A stretch of 64,000 nucleotides of DNA from Acetobacter aceti NBRC 14818 (GCF_000193495.2 NZ_AP023410.1:2356001-2420000); one strand, 5' to 3'. Numbered from the stretch's first letter, positions 35,358 through 44,744 are shown. A program made the numbers and translations. The notes: a model not told the origin generated them from the sequence alone.

Positions 35358-36545
35358 TCAGGAAAGTCCGGCTCCCTGTGTTTCAAGCAGCAGGCGGAAC
35401 ATCTGAGAGCCGCAGCACATATAAAGTTCGTTCCGTTTTGGACCACCAAAGGTGAGGTTGGAGCATCCGAACGGCAGGCGGATCCACCCGATCAGTTTTC
35501 CGGCAGGGTTGTAACAGAGCACACCCGCCAATCCGAAGGGACCGGAGGCCCCGCACCATAGATTCCCGAAGACGTCTGCCCGGATACCGTCTGGAATCAT
35601 ATTGTGATTTTCAAGCATGAAAGAGCAGAAGACGCGGCGATTCCGGGGAAGGCCGTCCACCATATCGAACGCATAGATCACGCGTTGAGTGCCGCTTTGG
35701 GAAGAACCTGAAACCGTACCGGTGGCGTAGAAAATCTTCTGGTCCGGTGAAAAGCACAGACCATTCGGGGAGGGGACATCTTCCGGGGAAAGAACGGCTT
35801 TGATCTGGCCGTTCTGGCCATCGACCCGGAAAATATGAACGGCCTGCCGTGCATGACCAGCGAACTGAACGGGGACTTCGGTCCCAAGAGTCCAGCGTAA
35901 CTTGCCAGTCGGATTGGCTCCATTGCCGGGAGAGTCCGGATGTCCTTCGATCAGAGTGTCGCCATAGGCCGGATCAGTAAACCATATGCTGTTGTCGAGT
36001 GGATTGACGATCACGTCGTTGGGGGAATTGAGCGGTTTTCCGTTGAACGAGTCCGCGATGACACTGCAACTTCCATCATGTTCCCAACGGATGACGCGCC
36101 GCATGTCATGTTCGCAGGTGATGATGCGACCCTGTGTGTCGAGGGTATTCCCATTGCTGTGGTAGCTTTCCTGCCGAAACACGGACAGAGACCCTTCACC
36201 TGATTCAGCAGGTGGAATCAGACGATATTGCTGACTGCGGATCGTATCGCTGAGCAGCAGGATACGGGCTTCTCCAAGCCAGGTCGGTCCTTCGAGCCAG
36301 CCGCCGCCTGTCAGAACACGCTGTATGGGCGTGTTGGGAAACAGCAGATCCTTGAAGGAGGGATCAAGACTGATGACATCCGGGTCTGGAAGGAAAGCCG
36401 TTGGAGCCCGTCCACTCCATGAACGGGGAGGCGATGACACGGTTGACGGCGGCTCGGGTGGTGCGGACGCCGCTTTCACGGTTGATGCGGCCACCATGCT
36501 GAGACCAGTAGCAAGAAATGTCCGTCGTCCGGTCAGTGTCGGCAT
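35358..36545 (-). CDS. SMP-30/gluconolactonase-family periplasmic lactonase
   Basis: A 395-residue secreted beta-propeller protein. The N-terminus GRRTFLATGLSMVAASTVKA is a twin-arginine-like signal peptide. The propeller shows the metal-site pattern of the family: GGWLEGPTWLG, SPNDVIVNPLDNSIWFTDP and SPNGLCFSPDQKIFYATGT. It probably hydrolyses glucono-1,5-lactone produced in the periplasm by gcd. Divergent from the solute-binding-like gene at 36750. Other lactones are possible substrates. Confidence 0.88.
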   Translation of the reverse strand: MPTLTGRRTFLATGLSMVAASTVKAASAPPEPPSTVSSPPRSWSGRAPTAFLPDPDVISLDPSFKDLLFPNTPIQRVLTGGGWLEGPTWLGEARILLLSDTIRSQQYRLIPPAESGEGSLSVFRQESYHSNGNTLDTQGRIITCEHDMRRVIRWEHDGSCSVIADSFNGKPLNSPNDVIVNPLDNSIWFTDPAYGDTLIEGHPDSPGNGANPTGKLRWTLGTEVPVQFAGHARQAVHIFRVDGQNGQIKAVLSPEDVPSPNGLCFSPDQKIFYATGTVSGSSQSGTQRVIYAFDMVDGLPRNRRVFCSFMLENHNMIPDGIRADVFGNLWCGASGPFGLAGVLCYNPAGKLIGWIRLPFGCSNLTFGGPKRNELYMCCGSQMFRLLLETQGAGLS

Positions 36546-36749
36546 GAATACAGTCTCCCGATTGGCTTCTCTGTTCGATGATCCGGACTGACGCGAGAGG
36601 CCCGGTTCTCTGGTCTCGGTGGAGTATGGTTTAAAACATCGAGAATTTACAGATCAATACATCTTGCGTTTTCAGCCTTTACAGTCCCAGCCTCTCATAA
36701 TGGATCAAATACGCCATATCGGGGCGTGGTAAATCAGAGATGGGATCGC

Positions 36750-37496
36750 ATGAAAACGGATGAGATTCTTCGTGAACTGGCGCCGCAGGGTGTCATCAGG
36801 ACGGCGATCAATCTGGGTAATCCCGTTCTGGCATGTCGCGATGCGACAACAGGAGAGCTGGCTGGAGTCTCGGTCGATCTGGCGCAGGAGGTGGGTCGAC
36901 GGCTGGGCGTAGGCATTGAACTCAGGCCATTTGATGCAGCAGGCAAGGTGACGCAGGCTGTTTCATCCGGCGAACTGGATATGATGTTTCTGGCGGTAGA
37001 CCCGGTCCGGGCCACTGAAATCCTTTTTACCGCGCCTTATGTCGTGATTGAGGGAACCTATCTTGTCCGTGACGATGCGCCTTATCAGACCGTGGAGGAT
37101 CTGGACCGCACCGGAGTTCGCATCGCTGTTGGAAAAGGAGCGGCTTATGACCTGTTTCTGACACGCCATCTGGAACAGGCTTCTCTAGAACGGGCCTCGA
37201 CTTCGCCCGACGCCATTGCTCTTTTCGTGGAACAGAAACTGGATGCCGCCGCAGGGGTGCGCCAGCCTTTGACGGCTTATGCTGAGGAAAATCCCGGCTA
37301 TCGAGTGCTTCCCGGACGTTTCACGGCGATCGAACAAGGGATGGGTGTGCCGAAAGGGCGCGAAATCGCGAGAGCCTGGTTGCAGGATTTTGTTGAGGAC
37401 GTGAAAGGGAGTGGGCTGGTTAGAAAGTTACTTGATAAGCACGGACAGAATACGGCCAGTGTGGCACCGCCCGCCGGAGGGTGGCCGACTTTCTGA
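36750..37496 (+). CDS. Family 3 solute-binding-like protein without signal peptide
   Basis: A 248-residue protein with the bacterial extracellular solute-binding fold 3: AGVSVDLAQEVGRRLGVGIE, SGELDMMFLAVDPVRATEILFTAPY and GVRIAVGKGAAYDL, typical of polar amino acid binding proteins. Its N-terminus (MKTDEILRELAPQG) is charged, with no signal peptide, so it may be cytoplasmic or mis-started; no better upstream start exists (an eight-codon GTG extension adds none). No ABC permease or ATPase lies nearby, so it may be an enzyme-like or sensory derivative. Confidence 0.75.
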   Translation: MKTDEILRELAPQGVIRTAINLGNPVLACRDATTGELAGVSVDLAQEVGRRLGVGIELRPFDAAGKVTQAVSSGELDMMFLAVDPVRATEILFTAPYVVIEGTYLVRDDAPYQTVEDLDRTGVRIAVGKGAAYDLFLTRHLEQASLERASTSPDAIALFVEQKLDAAAGVRQPLTAYAEENPGYRVLPGRFTAIEQGMGVPKGREIARAWLQDFVEDVKGSGLVRKLLDKHGQNTASVAPPAGGWPTF

Positions 37497-37507
37497 TTGA
37501 CGAGGTC

Positions 37508-38140
37508 TTACGTATCCGCCCTGAGAAAAACAGGTTCGTCAGTCGGCTGCCATGGACTGAAACGATGCATAACCTGCTCAAAACGACCCGAAGACGTAAA
37601 TTCTCTGAGCCATGCTTGCAGACGGGGAATGTTTTGCGCTTCGAACCAGATTGAATCCGTTGCAGCAAACTGACGGACAAAGGGCGCAATGGCTGCATCC
37701 GTAAGGCCAAAATATGCTCCGCTCAGGAAATGCGCGGTTTCCAGCATCTGCTCCAGATCAAGAAGGCTCTGCAACGCTTCCTGACGGTGATAATGCGGAT
37801 CGCTATTGTGACGGGTTGCATATTTGTAAAGATCGAGATGATGCTTGAAAGATGTGTCATTCCGTTCGATCAGATCGTAACGGGGTTTTGCCAGCCAGTT
37901 TTCAGGATCGGATTGGGAAAGCGCCCATTTCATGATGTCCAGGCTTTGATCAATGACGTGGTCCTTAGATAAAACGAGGACCGGAACAGTGCCTTTGGGC
38001 GATGCAGTCAGCATGGCCTCCGGTTTCGCCGCCAGTTTGATTTCCCGACATTCACAGTCAGTCCCACTGGACAGAAGGGCAAGACGCGCCCGCATTGCGT
38101 AGGGACAGCGTCGAAAAGTGTAGAGAACAGGAAATGTCAT
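37508..38140 (-). CDS. Glutathione S-transferase family protein
   Basis: A 210-residue two-domain protein. The thioredoxin-like N-domain begins MTFPVLYTFRRCPYAMRARL (start at ATG 38140), with CPYA as a possible redox-active cysteine, and KGTVPVLVL with the cis-proline followed by DQSLDIMKWAL for glutathione binding. A helical C-domain follows (about 85-205). The CPYA site suggests a thiol-transferase or Grx2-like activity rather than classical conjugation. Convergent with the preceding solute-binding-like gene. Confidence 0.87.
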   Translation of the reverse strand: MTFPVLYTFRRCPYAMRARLALLSSGTDCECREIKLAAKPEAMLTASPKGTVPVLVLSKDHVIDQSLDIMKWALSQSDPENWLAKPRYDLIERNDTSFKHHLDLYKYATRHNSDPHYHRQEALQSLLDLEQMLETAHFLSGAYFGLTDAAIAPFVRQFAATDSIWFEAQNIPRLQAWLREFTSSGRFEQVMHRFSPWQPTDEPVFLRADT

Positions 38141-38322
38141 TTTTACACGTGGATCAGGTCTGAATGAGGTTTCGCGACTAGAGGCTTTCTTCAAGCGAAA
38201 TACAGGAAAAACGTTTCAGATCGCACCTGAATTTCCCGCAAATTGACCCCAACAGAGATCTTGTAAATCCATCATACGTTTTTGGTGAGGTAGATCAGGA
38301 GTATATCCCAGAGAGCAGACAC

Positions 38323-38351
38323 AAAAAAAGCCGCCCTGACGGACGGCTTTT
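38323..38351 (-). terminator. Terminator of the cold-shock gene
   Basis: On the minus strand AAGCCGTCC and GGGCGGCTT pair around a short loop and are followed by a run of seven T, 30 bases after the csp stop. Confidence 0.88.
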
Positions 38352-38379
38352 CCAGACGGCATTGCTGCCAATCTTTAAA

Positions 38380-38586
38380 TCACGCAGCCTTGAGATTGAC
38401 TGCGGACTTCTTGCCATTACGGCCAGCTTCGATCTCGTATGAAATCTGCTGCCCTTCATTAAGCGAAGCCATGCCGGCGCGCTCAAGGGCTGTAATGTGG
38501 ACGAACACATCCGGGGAGCCATCCTCCGGCTGAATGAATCCAAAACCTTTTGTAGAATTAAACCACTTTACGGTGCCTGTTGTCAT
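38380..38586 (-). CDS. Cold-shock protein, CspA family
   Basis: A 68-residue single cold-shock domain protein starting at ATG 38586 after AAAGGAGCC. The RNA-binding motifs [10 protein letters not shown] (RNP1) and VFVHITAL (RNP2) are intact. These proteins bind single-stranded RNA and act as RNA chaperones. The upstream frame extension to 38673 is not supported. A long AT-rich leader region is present upstream, as is common for csp genes. Confidence 0.94.
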   Translation of the reverse strand: MTTGTVKWFNSTKGFGFIQPEDGSPDVFVHITALERAGMASLNEGQQISYEIEAGRNGKKSAVNLKAA

Positions 38587-38749
38587 AACGAGGCTCCTTT
38601 TTAACATGGTGGTCGCGCACAGAACACGTGCACAATCGTAACTTCCAACGGGACAAACTGACACAACGTGCATCAGCGACCCTCATATAGAGCATCCACC
38701 GAGGATGTTATTCACATAAAGGCGAGTGGAAAGCAAGAAAAATAATCAC

Positions 38750-38770
38750 ATTTTATCAGTCTGATAAAAT
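38750..38770. repeat. Perfect 21-base palindrome in the csp upstream region
   Basis: ATTTTATCAG-T-CTGATAAAAT is a perfect inverted repeat with one central base. It has no T-run and lies about 165 bases upstream of the csp ATG and 310 bases before the next plus-strand gene. It could be a regulator site. The rest of 38587-39081 shows no gene I can support. Confidence 0.6.
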
Positions 38771-39081
38771 AATAAATGTTACAGAGTGTGTTTATCCTTC
38801 GAAATGAGGCTTTTATTTTTTAGGTAATATTTTTCACTAGAGTGCAGCATATACTAACGAGTAAAAACAGGAGGAAGACATCCTCCGCCAAAATGATCTG
38901 AAGCAGGCACTTTCTGACAACGCCACGCCAAGTCTGCGAGGCCTGTCTCTGCGAAAAAAGCAATGCAGAACTTCATGGCGCTATTGCCGTCTGGAACCCC
39001 ATCGCCCTTGAACAGAAAGCTTTGAAAGCCCATTTTCTTCCGCAGATCATTTGATCCGAATTGTTTGCAGGAGAATTATCC

Positions 39082-39300
39082 ATGTCCTACGCGCTGCTTG
39101 ATGCCGCCCGTGTCGCCAAGGCTGCCAAGACGTCCCTCGACGTGCTCAAGGCCGCCAATGAGTCCTCGGAAGCGCATCAGCGTAAAACAATCATGGTCGA
39201 GCGTATTGCAGCCCTTGCTCACGCGGCCTCAGAGTCACCAAAGAATGATGGCGTGACACTGACATCGGAAGAGTTCTGGCTGATCAGCCTCAACTGGTAA
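39082..39300 (+). CDS. Small helical hypothetical protein
   Basis: A 72-residue protein from ATG 39082, preceded by CAGGAGAA at good spacing. It is mainly helical and alanine-rich (LLDAARVAKAAKTSLDVLKA), with no signal peptide or cysteine, and ends TSEEFWLISLNW. I do not recognise a family. The good ribosome binding site and 33-base gap to the PEBP gene suggest a real gene, possibly cotranscribed with it. Confidence 0.6.
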   Translation: MSYALLDAARVAKAAKTSLDVLKAANESSEAHQRKTIMVERIAALAHAASESPKNDGVTLTSEEFWLISLNW

Positions 39301-39333
39301 CTGAAAGAGACCATACGAGAAGGAGCCCCTCCC

Positions 39334-39834
39334 ATGGCGTTCACATTGACAAGCCCGGCTTTCAGCAATGGTGCCGTAATGCCTCAGGCGCAGGTCTATT
39401 CCGGCATGGGACAGACGGGGAAAAATCTGTCTCCTCCGCTGCAATGGGAAGGGGCACCTGCAGGAACAAAGAGCTTTGTTGTCACGCTCTATGATCCTGA
39501 TGCTCCCACCGGTTCAGGCTGGTGGCATTGGGTGGTCGCCAACATTCCGGCCGATGTGACGTCGCTGCCGGAAGGTGCGGGTTCGGGCAAGGGCGGGCTG
39601 CCGCAGGGCGCGCTTGAGGTGCGGACCGACTTTGGCGTTCCTGGCTATGGCGGCGCGGCGCCGCCTCCCGGGCATGTGCATCGCTATGTGTTCACCGTGA
39701 CCGCGCTGGATGTTCCAAAGCTTGAAGTGACTGCGGATTCCAGTCCGGCTCTTGCCGGTTTCATGGCGCATCATCACCGTCTGGCGTCGGCCCAACTGAC
39801 CGTTCTTTACGGTTCTGGCGCAAAAAGCCCATAA
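39334..39834 (+). CDS. YbhB/YbcL-family PEBP protein
   Basis: A 166-residue phosphatidylethanolamine-binding-fold protein. SPPLQWEGAPAGTKSFVVTLYDPDAP and GSGWWHWVVANIP are the ligand-pocket signature DPDxP...HWxxxNI, followed by PPPGHVHRYVFTVTAL. There is no signal peptide, as in YbhB. Bacterial members have no settled function. GAAGGAGCC precedes the ATG. Confidence 0.93.
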   Translation: MAFTLTSPAFSNGAVMPQAQVYSGMGQTGKNLSPPLQWEGAPAGTKSFVVTLYDPDAPTGSGWWHWVVANIPADVTSLPEGAGSGKGGLPQGALEVRTDFGVPGYGGAAPPPGHVHRYVFTVTALDVPKLEVTADSSPALAGFMAHHHRLASAQLTVLYGSGAKSP

Positions 39835-39950
39835 TTCCGTGATTATGATAAGGTGAGATGAAGTCTTTGGAGCGGGGTTGCTGTTCTTGCGCCCTGTTCC
39901 CACCTTAAACACAAGGTAGTCCGGTCGAGTGACCATGAGGGATCAAGCAG

Positions 39951-40736
39951 ATGAATAGCCAGGAACGCGATCTGATATCTAACTTCATTGCGCGTGTCGG
40001 CGGAGCGCCGCAGGCCAGTGCCGGGAGTGTGCCATCCACCAACCCATCCCTGCCGCCGATTGATCCTGAAGCGGATGCCTTCATCGCCCAGAACTTCCAG
40101 AAATATCCGGAAGCCCGTTATCGCATCACCCAGATGGCGGTGGTGCAGGAAGCAGCGCTCGTCGAGGCCCAGAACCGTATCCGCGAGCTGCAGTTCCAGC
40201 TTCAGCAGGCGCAGCAGGCCCTGCAACAGGCCCAGCAGTCGAAAGGCAGCTCGGGCGGGTTCCTTGGCGGACTGTTCGGTGGCGGTCAGCAGCGTCCGCA
40301 GCAGGCTCCTCCTCCGGGTTGGGGTGGTCAGCCGGGTTATGCCCAGCAGCCACAGCCTCAGATGCAGCCCATGCCGCCCGGATTCCAGCCGGGTATGTTC
40401 CGGCAGGGTGGATCGGGCTTTCTGGGTTCAGCCCTGACAACCGCCGCCGGTGTTGCTGGCGGCATGATGGCGGCGAACGCGCTGGAAGGCCTGTTCAGCG
40501 GCCATCACGATGCCGGGGCCGCCGCCGGTGGCTGGGGCGCTCCCGATCAGACAGTCGTCAATAACTACTACGGTGATTCATCAGGATCCGGTGCGGCCGG
40601 CGCACCGGATCCGTTTGCTGGCGCAGGCACCACGGCTGATCAGGGCTTCGACGCTGGAGGCGATAGCGGCAGCAATGATGGTTGGGGTGGCGATGGCGGC
40701 GGCGACTGGGGTGGCGGAGATGATCAGTCGTTCTGA
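39951..40736 (+). CDS. DUF2076 family protein
   Basis: A 261-residue protein. The N-terminal region MNSQERDLISNFIARV and FQKYPEARYRITQMAVVQEAAL through a Gln-rich coiled coil (about 70-100) matches DUF2076, followed by a Gly/Gln/Pro-rich linker, a hydrophobic stretch FLGSALTTAAGVAGGMMAANAL and a Gly/Asp-rich tail ending in GGGDWGGGDDQSF. Described as a periplasmic or membrane-associated protein of unknown role; no clear signal peptide is seen here. Confidence 0.83.
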   Translation: MNSQERDLISNFIARVGGAPQASAGSVPSTNPSLPPIDPEADAFIAQNFQKYPEARYRITQMAVVQEAALVEAQNRIRELQFQLQQAQQALQQAQQSKGSSGGFLGGLFGGGQQRPQQAPPPGWGGQPGYAQQPQPQMQPMPPGFQPGMFRQGGSGFLGSALTTAAGVAGGMMAANALEGLFSGHHDAGAAAGGWGAPDQTVVNNYYGDSSGSGAAGAPDPFAGAGTTADQGFDAGGDSGSNDGWGGDGGGDWGGGDDQSF

Positions 40737-40798
40737 TTGATCCTGCCGATTCTTCGGATCTGTCGCCTACACAAACATTACTGAAATGTGTTTTCTAC

Positions 40799-40830
40799 GA
40801 CCCGGTTCTCTGTGATGAGGATCGGGTTTT
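40799..40830 (+). terminator. Possible terminator after the DUF2076 gene
   Basis: CCCGGTTCTC and GAGGATCGGG pair imperfectly and are followed by TTTTTC. The stretch 40831-41248 before mlaA holds no supportable gene and should contain the mlaA promoter. Confidence 0.5.
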
Positions 40831-41248
40831 TCATTGGAGAAGCAGGGCTTGACTCCCTTTGCCGGGTTCGGAGCAATGCCCTGAAAAGAGTATCGGCAAA
40901 CTCCACAGGCCCTTTCCAGTTTGTGAATCCATCAATCCTCCCAACCTGTCGTTCATCAGCTGCGCATCTGTGACTTCATCGCAACAGGCGGCGAAAAGGA
41001 CCCGAGAAAGACAGCAGAGCCTCAACCTCCCGCGACGTTTCACGTTCACAACCGAGAAGACCAGCCGGATCGAAGCATGGAAGCGTGTTGATGCGGGTCA
41101 TTCATACAATGGCAACTGATTGCATCCGGACAGCGACGTGTTAGACAGGACAATAGAAAGACGCTCAGAGAAGCATAATATGTTCGTCCTGCTGGCTGGC
41201 CTTGCGGTCCCGGAGAGGGATGACGGGGTAACGGAGAGACTGACGGGC

Positions 41249-42085
41249 ATGGGCTCAGTGAAGGAAGACCTGCATCTGGAATCTTTTTCCGGTGTTTCGG
41301 GCCGTTCGGTGAAAACCCGCATTCGCGCTTTCCGTAACGGGACCCTGATGCTTGGGACGCTGGCTCTGGCTGGCTGTTCCTCCTGGGTGGCGCCCAAGCC
41401 GACCGACCCTGATGCGCTGGCTGAATATCAGGAAGCCAACGACAAGTATGAGCCGCTCAACCGGAAGATGTACAATCTTTCTGTGACATTGGATAAATAT
41501 TCCATGCGGCCTGTCGCCAAGGCCTATGTCTGGGCCGTGCCGATTCCTGTGCGCAAGTCGCTCGGTAACATGGTCCAGACCATGAACGAGCCGGTTGTGT
41601 TCTTCAACGACGTCGGCGCAGGCAAGCCGCGCCGTGCGGGCGATGCCTTTGTCCGCTGGTGCATCAACATGGTCGCCGGTGTCGGAGGCTTCATCGATGT
41701 GGCGAAATATGCCGGCTATCCGCACCACGACAATGATGGCGGCCTGACCCTCGCCACATGGGGGATTGCGTCCGGACCGTATCTCTTCCTGCCCATGATG
41801 GGTCCTTCCACATTCCGAGACGGTATCGGCTACGGGCTGGATCAGGGACTGTCTCCGTGGAACTATGTTCCGCGCGGCTATGGCCTGCTGACGTTCAACT
41901 GGGCCTATAATATCATGGGTGTCATCAATACCCGGGCCAATCATCTTGATGATCTGGATCAGGTGCAGCGGGATGCGCTTGATCCGTATGCGACCATCAG
42001 GAGCGCGTATCAGCAGCAACGCAAGGCCATGGCGGAGGCTATCAAGAACGACCATCGGGCGACTGTTCCCGACTGGTACAATTGA
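41249..42085 (+). CDS. mlaA: MlaA/VacJ-family outer-membrane lipoprotein
   Basis: A lipoprotein of about 278 residues. The lipobox LALAGC follows a basic hydrophobic segment (RIRAFRNGTLMLGT). YEPLNRKMYNLSVTLDKY, NMVQTMNEPVVFFND, and DNDGGLTLATWGIASGPYLFLP are MlaA signatures. MlaA removes misplaced phospholipids from the outer leaflet. The start is uncertain: ATG 41249 is chosen; GTG 41309 would give a more usual signal length, and 41120 is unlikely. It is followed after 45 bases by mlaC, while the mlaFED transporter genes are not here. Confidence 0.9.
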   Translation: MGSVKEDLHLESFSGVSGRSVKTRIRAFRNGTLMLGTLALAGCSSWVAPKPTDPDALAEYQEANDKYEPLNRKMYNLSVTLDKYSMRPVAKAYVWAVPIPVRKSLGNMVQTMNEPVVFFNDVGAGKPRRAGDAFVRWCINMVAGVGGFIDVAKYAGYPHHDNDGGLTLATWGIASGPYLFLPMMGPSTFRDGIGYGLDQGLSPWNYVPRGYGLLTFNWAYNIMGVINTRANHLDDLDQVQRDALDPYATIRSAYQQQRKAMAEAIKNDHRATVPDWYN

Positions 42086-42130
42086 TCCGCCTTGAGAAAA
42101 ATCCAGAAGAAGACCAGGGGCAGAGTTACC

Positions 42131-42757
42131 ATGCAGATCAGTTTTACCCGTCGCTTCCTGCTCGGAACGCTTGTCGCAGCCGGTCTGGCATCAGGTGTTG
42201 CGCGCCCGGCTTCGGCTGAGCAATCGGCCACAGCTTTTGTTCACAGCCTCGGCGACCGTCTGGTTACTATCGTGAACAGTGACCTGTCGGGACCGCAGAA
42301 GAAGGAAAAGGTTCTTCCCATTCTGCAGAGCGACGTGGATGTCGATGCGATCGGCCGCTTCTGCCTTGGACGGTACTGGCGTACGGCGACCCCGGAGCAG
42401 CAGACCGAGTATCTGAATCTGTTCCGGCAGATCATGCTCAACAAGATTATCGACAACCTGGGTGACTATCGCGGCGTCAGCTTCACGATGGGAGGCACTG
42501 TACCCAAGGGTGAGGATCAGTCCGTTAACACAGTCCTGCACCGTCCGCATCAGGCGGATGCCAATCTTGAGTGGGTCGTCAGCAACAGCAGCGGCTCACC
42601 CAAGATTATCGATCTTCTTATCGAAGCCGCAAGCCTTCGCCTGACGCAGCGTCAGGATTATGCTTCCTTCATCCAGCAGCATGGCGGTCAGGTTTCCGCC
42701 ATCCTAAATGCGCTGAAGATTCAGGTCGAGCGTCATAAAGCGCCCAAGGCCGACTGA
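42131..42757 (+). CDS. mlaC: MlaC-family periplasmic phospholipid-binding protein
   Basis: A 208-residue secreted protein from ATG 42131. The signal peptide TRRFLLGTLVAAGLASG ends near RPASA and may be twin-arginine type. The mature part has DVDAIGRFCLGRYWRTATPEQQTEYLNLF, the family's central motif, and KIIDLLIEAASLRLTQRQDY. MlaC ferries phospholipids between MlaA and the MlaFEDB inner-membrane transporter. It forms an operon with mlaA and ends at a strong terminator. Confidence 0.92.
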   Translation: MQISFTRRFLLGTLVAAGLASGVARPASAEQSATAFVHSLGDRLVTIVNSDLSGPQKKEKVLPILQSDVDVDAIGRFCLGRYWRTATPEQQTEYLNLFRQIMLNKIIDNLGDYRGVSFTMGGTVPKGEDQSVNTVLHRPHQADANLEWVVSNSSGSPKIIDLLIEAASLRLTQRQDYASFIQQHGGQVSAILNALKIQVERHKAPKAD

Positions 42758-42787
42758 TCCGCTTTCACAATGCGGTGACGCAATGAG

Positions 42788-42816
42788 ACGGCATCCTGTT
42801 CAGGGATGCCGTTTTT
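42788..42816 (+). terminator. Terminator after mlaC
   Basis: ACGGCATCC and GGGATGCCGT form a stem with a six-base loop, followed by five T. Confidence 0.9.
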
Positions 42817-43100
42817 CTATGTCTGATTCTTCAGTCTCTTTCCGGGCCGGCGTTGTTTTCGGAACATGGAGCGACATCTGTAAAATGGGCTGAATCGGCG
42901 GAATTGTGCCCGTGACTCCGGATGCCACATCCAGATATCGGCTGATTGACCCCATCCAACACTGACGCAGCAGCAAAGGATCAGGCAGCAAGAAGAACAG
43001 GCGTCTATAGAGACGTCCTACTCGACTCATGACTGGTCGCAGGAAGTTCGGGGCGCTAAGGTTCCCGCAGAATTATCGTACCGAACCCTGTGAGTACGCC

Positions 43101-44612
43101 GTGCACCCGATCCTTCTTACCCTTGTCACCTATCTCCCGCTTCTGGGCGGTCTGGCCATTCTGCTCGCCAAGGGCGCGCCGGAAACGGCGGATCGGACTG
43201 GTCGCTGGATCGCATTGTGGACGAGCCTCGCCGTGCTCGCGCTGTCGGTTGTCATGTGGACCGGTTTCGATCCACAGATTCCCGGCGCACAGTATGAGAC
43301 CCAACTGGCATGGATGCCGAATTTCGGCATTTCGTACCACACAGGTGTCGATGGCGTCAGTCTGGTCTTCGTTCTGCTGACGGCCTTTCTCACGCCGCTC
43401 TCGATCGGAGCCGGGTGGCGCAGCGTGCAGGGACGGGCCTGTGACTTCATGGCCGCCGTCATGTTCCTTGAAACAGCGCTGATGGGCCTGTTCTCGGCGC
43501 TCGATCTGGTCGTGTTCTACATGTTCTATGAGGCGACCCTGATCCCGGCCAGCCTGATGATTGGTGTATGGGGCGGACCGAAGCGCATTTGGGCGTCGCT
43601 TCAGTTCTTCCTGTTCACGTTCGGCGGTTCACTGTTCATGCTCGTAGCACTTGTGGCAATGTGGAACATGGCGGGCACGACGGATATCCCGGCGCTGATG
43701 CAGGGGCACTTCTCGCTCTCCGTGCAGTGCTGGCTGCTGATGGCCTTCGTCATCGCCTTCGGTGTGAAGCTGCCGCTGTTCCCGCTGCATGCGTGGCTGC
43801 CGGATGCCTACACGGAAGCTCCCACACCGACGACGGCGCTGCTTTCCGGCGTTCTCTCCAAAACGGGTGCCTACGGTCTGCTGCGCTTTGGCGTGCTGAT
43901 GTTTCCTGATGCGGTGCATCAGTTCGCACCATGGATCCTGCCGCTCGGCGTGATCGCCATCATCTATGCCGCCTTCATCGCCTTCGCCCAGAAGGACATG
44001 AAGAAGGTCATCGCCTATTCCTCCTTCTCCCATATGGGAATGATTGCGGTCGGTCTGTTCACCCTCAACGCCGAGGGTGTGGATGGCGCGATTTACCAGA
44101 TGCTGTCGCATGGCGTGGTCATTGCAGCGCTATTTTTCTGTGTCGCCGCCATCGCATGGCGTGCCGAAACCCGCGACATTTCCGCTCTTGGTGGTGTGGC
44201 GTTCCGCATGCCTGCTCTGGCTTCACTGGCCATGCTGTTCACGATGGCCAATGTTGGCCTGCCGGGAACGGGCTCCTTCGTGGGTGAACTGCTGGTCCTG
44301 ATGGGTGCGATCCATGTCTCCTTCTGGCTGGCGCTTCTGGCTGGCACGACGATGATCATGGGTGCGGTCTATATGCTGGCGCTCTACCGGGATGTGATCT
44401 TCGGGTCCGTGAAGGGCACCGTCAGTCTGCTGCGTGACCTGACGCCCGCCGAGATGATGGTGCTCGTGCCGCTGGCAGTGGTCACTCTGTGGATGGGTGT
44501 TCACCCGGCTTCCTTCACCAGCCTGTTTGACCCCGTGATCGTGCATGCTCTCGGCGCTCCCAATCAGGAAGCTCTGGCGCACACGGCACACCAGCTGGTT
44601 GCCGCCCGGTAA
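43101..44612 (+). CDS. nuoM: NADH-quinone oxidoreductase subunit M, isolated gene
   Basis: A 503-residue proton-channel subunit of complex I from GTG 43101 (VHPILLTLVTYLPLLGG), or 527 residues from ATG 43029, whose extra residues do not look native; neither start has a good ribosome binding site. NuoM signatures are FYMFYEATLIPASLMIG (key Glu), GVKLPLFPLHAWLPDAYTEAPTPTTALLSG (key Lys) and AYSSFSHMG. No nuoL or nuoN flanks it: upstream is mlaC with its terminator, downstream are a terminator and IS remnants. It is thus an orphan copy. The coding frame itself is intact, so recent duplication or a partial operon loss is likely. Confidence 0.9.
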   Translation: MHPILLTLVTYLPLLGGLAILLAKGAPETADRTGRWIALWTSLAVLALSVVMWTGFDPQIPGAQYETQLAWMPNFGISYHTGVDGVSLVFVLLTAFLTPLSIGAGWRSVQGRACDFMAAVMFLETALMGLFSALDLVVFYMFYEATLIPASLMIGVWGGPKRIWASLQFFLFTFGGSLFMLVALVAMWNMAGTTDIPALMQGHFSLSVQCWLLMAFVIAFGVKLPLFPLHAWLPDAYTEAPTPTTALLSGVLSKTGAYGLLRFGVLMFPDAVHQFAPWILPLGVIAIIYAAFIAFAQKDMKKVIAYSSFSHMGMIAVGLFTLNAEGVDGAIYQMLSHGVVIAALFFCVAAIAWRAETRDISALGGVAFRMPALASLAMLFTMANVGLPGTGSFVGELLVLMGAIHVSFWLALLAGTTMIMGAVYMLALYRDVIFGSVKGTVSLLRDLTPAEMMVLVPLAVVTLWMGVHPASFTSLFDPVIVHALGAPNQEALAHTAHQLVAAR

Positions 44613-44685
44613 AGCAACGACACATCGTCCGTTTTTGATTGAGACGCTGAACGTCTCCGGGGAAAACAGACTTCTGCCTATCATG

Positions 44686-44740
44686 ACCCCTTGCGGCTTC
44701 TGGATTGTTTCGTCCCGGAAGCTGTGAGGGGTTCTTTTTT
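44686..44740 (+). terminator. Terminator after nuoM
   Basis: ACCCCTTGCGGCTTC and GAAGCTGTGAGGGGT form an interrupted stem followed by TTTTTT, about 75 bases after nuoM. A second small hairpin, GAGACG/CGTCTC, lies at 44641-44657. Confidence 0.7.
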
Positions 44741-44744
44741 GTGG

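Noticed and set aside
42800-43030. 76-codon minus-strand frame before nuoM
   Set aside because: It overlaps the mlaC terminator and has no recognisable motif or ribosome binding site.
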